A stretch of 64,000 bases of DNA from Betaproteobacteria bacterium (GTDB lineage: Bacteria > Pseudomonadota > Gammaproteobacteria > Burkholderiales > Methylophilaceae), in NCBI GenBank assembly GCA_016868195.1, contig VGHQ01000002.1:166947-230946 (forward strand), given 5' to 3'. Position numbers and translations under genes: made by a program. Under the pieces are notes generated by a model. It had not been told where the DNA came from, made no database searches, and saw nothing but the letters and a program-made list of their open reading frames with translations. Position 1 is the stretch's first letter. Each line of letters starts with the position of its first letter. Positions 61,614 through 64,000 of this stretch are shown piece after piece.

Positions 61614-63143
61614 ATGAAAACTCTAAGACTTATTCTCGGTGATCAGCTCAATCCAAATCATTCGTGGTTCAAAAAAACAGATAATGAAATATATTACGTA
61701 TTAATGGAAGTTAAACAGGAAACAGACTACGTTCTTCATCATGCACAAAAAATTCTAGGCATATTTGCTGCCATGAGAGATTTCAAAGTGTTTCTCACAA
61801 AACATAATCATCAAGTCATTTATATAAAAATAAATGATAAAGCAAATCAACACTCTTTTAAATCTAATCTTACCGCTCTATTCAAAGCTCATAAAATCAA
61901 GAAATTTGAGTATCAAGAACCTGATGAAGCGAGATTAGATGAAGAATTGAAGAGTTTTTGTAGTCAAATAAATCTGCCATCTAAATGTGTCTCAACAGAA
62001 CATTTTTTTACAAGTCGTCAGGAAGTGAAAGAAGTATTTGAGAACAAAAAACAATGGCTCATGGAATCCTTTTATCGCTATATGAGAAAAAAACATCAAA
62101 TTTTGATGAAGGACGTAAATGAGCCAATAGGTTCAAAATGGAATTTTGATAATGAAAATAGAAAAGCATGGAATGGAACACCAAAAACCCTCAAAGATGC
62201 GCGACCAAAACACAATCATAGCGCTCTATGGAATGAAATTCTTAAAGCCAAGATACAAAGCTTTGGTAAACATAATGCATCTCAATTTCTTTGGCCATTA
62301 AATAGGCAGGAAGCTTTAAAACATTTTGATTTCTTTGTAAAAAACGTTTTGGTTCACTTTGGTGATTATCAAGATGCAATGCATAAGGATGAAACAAGAA
62401 TGTTTCATTCCTTAATTTCATTTGCTTTGAATACAAAAATGTTATCGCCGCATGAAGTAATTAGAAAAGTTGAACGCTCATATCACGATAATCAAATATC
62501 TATTAATACCGCTGAAGGTTTTATCAGACAAATATTAGGCTGGAGAGAGTACATAAGAGGCTATTACTGGGCAAATATATCATCGCTAAATAATGAAAAT
62601 TATTTTAACCATCAATTACCAGTGCCGAGTTGGTTTTGGAATGGTCAAACTCAAATGAACTGTCTTCAATATTCCATTAGTCAATCTTTAAATGAAGCTT
62701 ACTCTCACCATATTCAAAGACTTATGGTGATTGGCAATTTTTCACTCCTTGCAGGTATTCATCCACAAGAATTGCACCATTGGTATCTTGGAATACATAT
62801 TGATGCTTTCGAGTGGGTAGAAATGCCAAATACTATTGGTATGAGTCAATTTGCTGATGGTGGAAAATTAGCGAGTAAACCTTATGTCTCCACTGCTAAT
62901 TATATAAACAAAATGAGTAACTATTGCGAGGGTTGCCATTACTCAAAAAATGAAAAAATTGGTGAAAAGGCTTGCCCATTTAATAGTCTTTATTGGAATT
63001 TCTTTTCAGTAAATGCCACAAAACTTGCTAAGAACCCTAGATTAGGCATTGTCTACAAACAACTTCGAGACATGAATCCAGATTTGTTAAAGAATGTGCT
63101 ATCTCAAGCGCATCGATATATTCAATCTATTGAAACCCTTTAA
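61614..63143 (+). CDS. phrB: Iron-sulfur bacterial cryptochrome/(6-4) photolyase, PhrB type
   Basis: Light-driven repair flavoprotein of the FeS-BCP/CryPro group; the Agrobacterium homologue PhrB repairs (6-4) photoproducts. It has 509 residues. It begins TLRLILGDQLNPNHSWF, has an N-terminal alpha/beta antenna domain (about 1-150, DMRL-type in homologues) and a C-terminal FAD helical domain (GFIRQILGWREYIRGYYW near 303). The four [4Fe-4S] cysteines are at C350 (MNCLQY), C438 and C441 (YCEGC), and C454 (ACPF), matching the numbering I recall for PhrB. A convergent minus-strand cluster follows. Confidence 0.95.
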   Translation: MKTLRLILGDQLNPNHSWFKKTDNEIYYVLMEVKQETDYVLHHAQKILGIFAAMRDFKVFLTKHNHQVIYIKINDKANQHSFKSNLTALFKAHKIKKFEYQEPDEARLDEELKSFCSQINLPSKCVSTEHFFTSRQEVKEVFENKKQWLMESFYRYMRKKHQILMKDVNEPIGSKWNFDNENRKAWNGTPKTLKDARPKHNHSALWNEILKAKIQSFGKHNASQFLWPLNRQEALKHFDFFVKNVLVHFGDYQDAMHKDETRMFHSLISFALNTKMLSPHEVIRKVERSYHDNQISINTAEGFIRQILGWREYIRGYYWANISSLNNENYFNHQLPVPSWFWNGQTQMNCLQYSISQSLNEAYSHHIQRLMVIGNFSLLAGIHPQELHHWYLGIHIDAFEWVEMPNTIGMSQFADGGKLASKPYVSTANYINKMSNYCEGCHYSKNEKIGEKACPFNSLYWNFFSVNATKLAKNPRLGIVYKQLRDMNPDLLKNVLSQAHRYIQSIETL

Positions 63144-63188
63144 TGCACTGTGACTGTGAACAATTATGATTTGCTTTGATAAGTCATA

Positions 63189-63329
63189 TTAATTTTTTTG
63201 ACGTCTGCAACGTTCAGAACAAAACTTCACTTCATCCCAAACAAATTTCCATTTTTTTCTCCAAGCAAATGGTTTCTGGCAGACAACACAAATCTTAGTA
63301 GCTAATTGTGCTTTTTTTATCATTCTCAT
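63189..63329 (-). CDS. DUF2256 zinc-ribbon-like small protein
   Basis: 46 residues, starting ATG at 63329 (alternative ATG at 63323). It shows the family pattern closely: KICVVCQKPFAWRKKW then FVWDEVKFCSERCR, with CxxC and CxxxC pairs (C14/C17 and C37/C41) that probably bind zinc. DUF2256 genes are often found beside FeS photolyase genes, as here. It lies 8 bp behind the TIGR03643 gene and converges with phrB, 45 bp between stops. Function unknown. Confidence 0.9.
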   Translation of the reverse strand: MRMIKKAQLATKICVVCQKPFAWRKKWKFVWDEVKFCSERCRRQKN

Positions 63330-63337
63330 AAAAAAAA

Positions 63338-63607
63338 CTAATGGCTTATTTTATATTGTGTAGGGCAATAGGCACGCTTAATCTCAGGAGATCTAAGCTT
63401 AAGATGTTTGACTGATTTTTCCTTGACGCGTTTTCTCCAAAGCCTATAAGAAGAAGGTCTTAGATTTTTTTGCATAACTCTCATGAGAGAGGACTCATCT
63501 AGATGAAAATTTTTTAAGATTGCCTCAAAAGGTGTTCTATCCTCCCATGCCATTTCAATGAGGCGAGAAAGGTCAGCCTCACTTAATGATAATTTTTTTA
63601 CGCTCAT
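63338..63607 (-). CDS. TIGR03643/DUF2805 family protein
   Basis: 89 residues from the ATG at 63607 (a TTG at 63619 is rejected). It is basic and helical: LSEADLSRLIEMAWEDRTPF near 8-27, LDESSLMRVMQKNLRPSSYR near 37-56 and a lysine-rich end. The first part resembles a small helix-turn-helix, so nucleic acid binding is possible but unproven. Its start overlaps the stop of the 44-codon gene upstream (ATGA) and DUF2256 follows 8 bp later, making a tight three-gene unit next to phrB. Confidence 0.85.
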   Translation of the reverse strand: MSVKKLSLSEADLSRLIEMAWEDRTPFEAILKNFHLDESSLMRVMQKNLRPSSYRLWRKRVKEKSVKHLKLRSPEIKRAYCPTQYKISH

Positions 63608-63738
63608 GATCCTGCGCAAAAAAGGTATTTAACAAAGGCGGCAATACCTAAACTATAGAATGCAGTACCAAGCGCACATCTCAATGCCATATGCCAGTTG
63701 TAGGGGCAATTTTTTTCTTGCTTCACTTTCTTTGCCAT
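63604..63738 (-). CDS. 44-residue single-pass membrane protein, photolyase-associated
   Basis: Starts ATG at 63738 with AGGA six bases upstream and ends TGA at 63604, overlapping the TIGR03643 start as ATGA. The product has a basic N-terminus (MAKKVKQEKNCPYNW), a hydrophobic segment at about 18-40 (MALRCALGTAFYSLGIAAFV) and cysteines at 11, 22 and 41. No family was recognised. The good ribosome site and coupling to a conserved downstream gene support it being real. Confidence 0.65.
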   Translation of the reverse strand: MAKKVKQEKNCPYNWHMALRCALGTAFYSLGIAAFVKYLFCAGS

Positions 63739-63832
63739 GATCAATCCTAGTTGTAATTTAAAATTTTATAGAGTAAATATAAAAAATAGAGTTCACTTAA
63801 TTCAATATAAAAATTTTGCTTTTTTTTAAAAT

Positions 63833-64000
63833 TTAAAATTCACCACGAAGACCTATCATAAGAGATCGACGCCCCATGGGTGCTATATCTTTTAAAAAGC
63901 CTGAATGCTCGCGAATTTCCTCATCTAATAAATTATTACCCCTTGCAAATGCCTCTAAATTATATTGGGTCGGTAACTTATAGGTCGCCATCATACTGAC
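63833..64000 (-). CDS. TonB-dependent outer-membrane receptor, C-terminal part
   Basis: The last 55 codons of a gene running off the window. The sequence contains NLEAFARGNNLLDEEIREHS, then FLKDIAPMGRRSLMIGLRGEF, ending in phenylalanine, as expected for the final beta strands of a TonB-dependent receptor (outer-membrane insertion signal). The pattern NxxDEExREHxxFLKDIAP recalls ZnuD-like receptors, so metal uptake is a possibility. It lies 95 bp upstream of the 44-codon gene on the same strand. Confidence 0.8.
   Translation of the reverse strand, partial: VSMMATYKLPTQYNLEAFARGNNLLDEEIREHSGFLKDIAPMGRRSLMIGLRGEF

Overview
The window looks like part of a small, AT-rich betaproteobacterial methylotroph genome, most likely family Methylophilaceae and plausibly the streamlined OM43/LD28 (Candidatus Methylopumilus-like) group. 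This is inferred from dense packing with many 1-10 bp overlaps, low GC by eye, an mxaRSACKL-type methanol dehydrogenase maturation cluster, a pgl-gnd-zwf cassette fitting the dissimilatory ribulose monophosphate (RuMP) cycle, and betaproteobacterial gene orders such as pyrG-kdsA-eno-ftsB, alaA-hom-thrC and cmk-rpsA-ihfB-lapB. No rRNA, tRNA, CRISPR array, insertion sequence or prophage was recognised. The species cannot be fixed from the sequence alone.

Layout. 1-4.6 kb (minus strand): ftsK, lolA (with an extra C-terminal domain) and rarA. 4.8-6.3 kb: trxB and a Smr-domain gene. 6.3-10.5 kb (minus): an ABC exporter, ispF, ispD and an ammonium transporter. 10.7-12.8 kb: DUF3301 protein, gluQ, hslO. 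12.8-14.4 kb (minus): an rRNA/tRNA 2'-O-methyltransferase and a TraB/GumN protein. 14.4-22.8 kb (plus): aat, bpt, tyrA, aroA, cmk, rpsA, ihfB, lapB, pyrF. 22.8-32.1 kb: metG (minus), apbC, pgl (minus), gnd, zwf, dcd and a large basic amino acid decarboxylase. 32.1-39.6 kb, mostly minus: folA, thyA, thrC, hom, an alanine-type aminotransferase, fabB and fabA, plus a small Mth938-domain gene on the plus strand. 39.8-46.0 kb (plus): the mxaR/S/A/C/K/L maturation cluster running into ygfZ. 46.0-54.1 kb (minus): ftsB, eno, kdsA, pyrG, a DnaA-box-bearing gap, tatD, ribD, nrdR, glyA. 54.2-61.4 kb: iscX, a phosphohexomutase, a TauE/SafE permease, two small secreted proteins, a CorA-like transporter, a YdjM-like membrane protein and a coupled DCC/DUF429/DUF3147 trio. 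61.6-64.0 kb: a (6-4)-type iron-sulfur photolyase facing a compact minus-strand group (44-aa membrane protein, TIGR03643/DUF2805, DUF2256), then the 3' end of a TonB-dependent receptor.

Functionally most of the window is core housekeeping: amino acid (aromatic, threonine, glycine/serine), nucleotide, isoprenoid, riboflavin, fatty acid and KDO synthesis, translation and division. The methylotrophic signature is the pairing of MDH maturation genes with the oxidative branch that burns RuMP-cycle hexose phosphate to CO2. The parts most worth a second look are the photolyase-associated cluster with two genes below 50 codons, the DnaA-box region between pyrG and tatD, the LolA fusion, the stranded mxa maturation genes, and a strong intrinsic terminator placed just before the start codon of the DCC gene.
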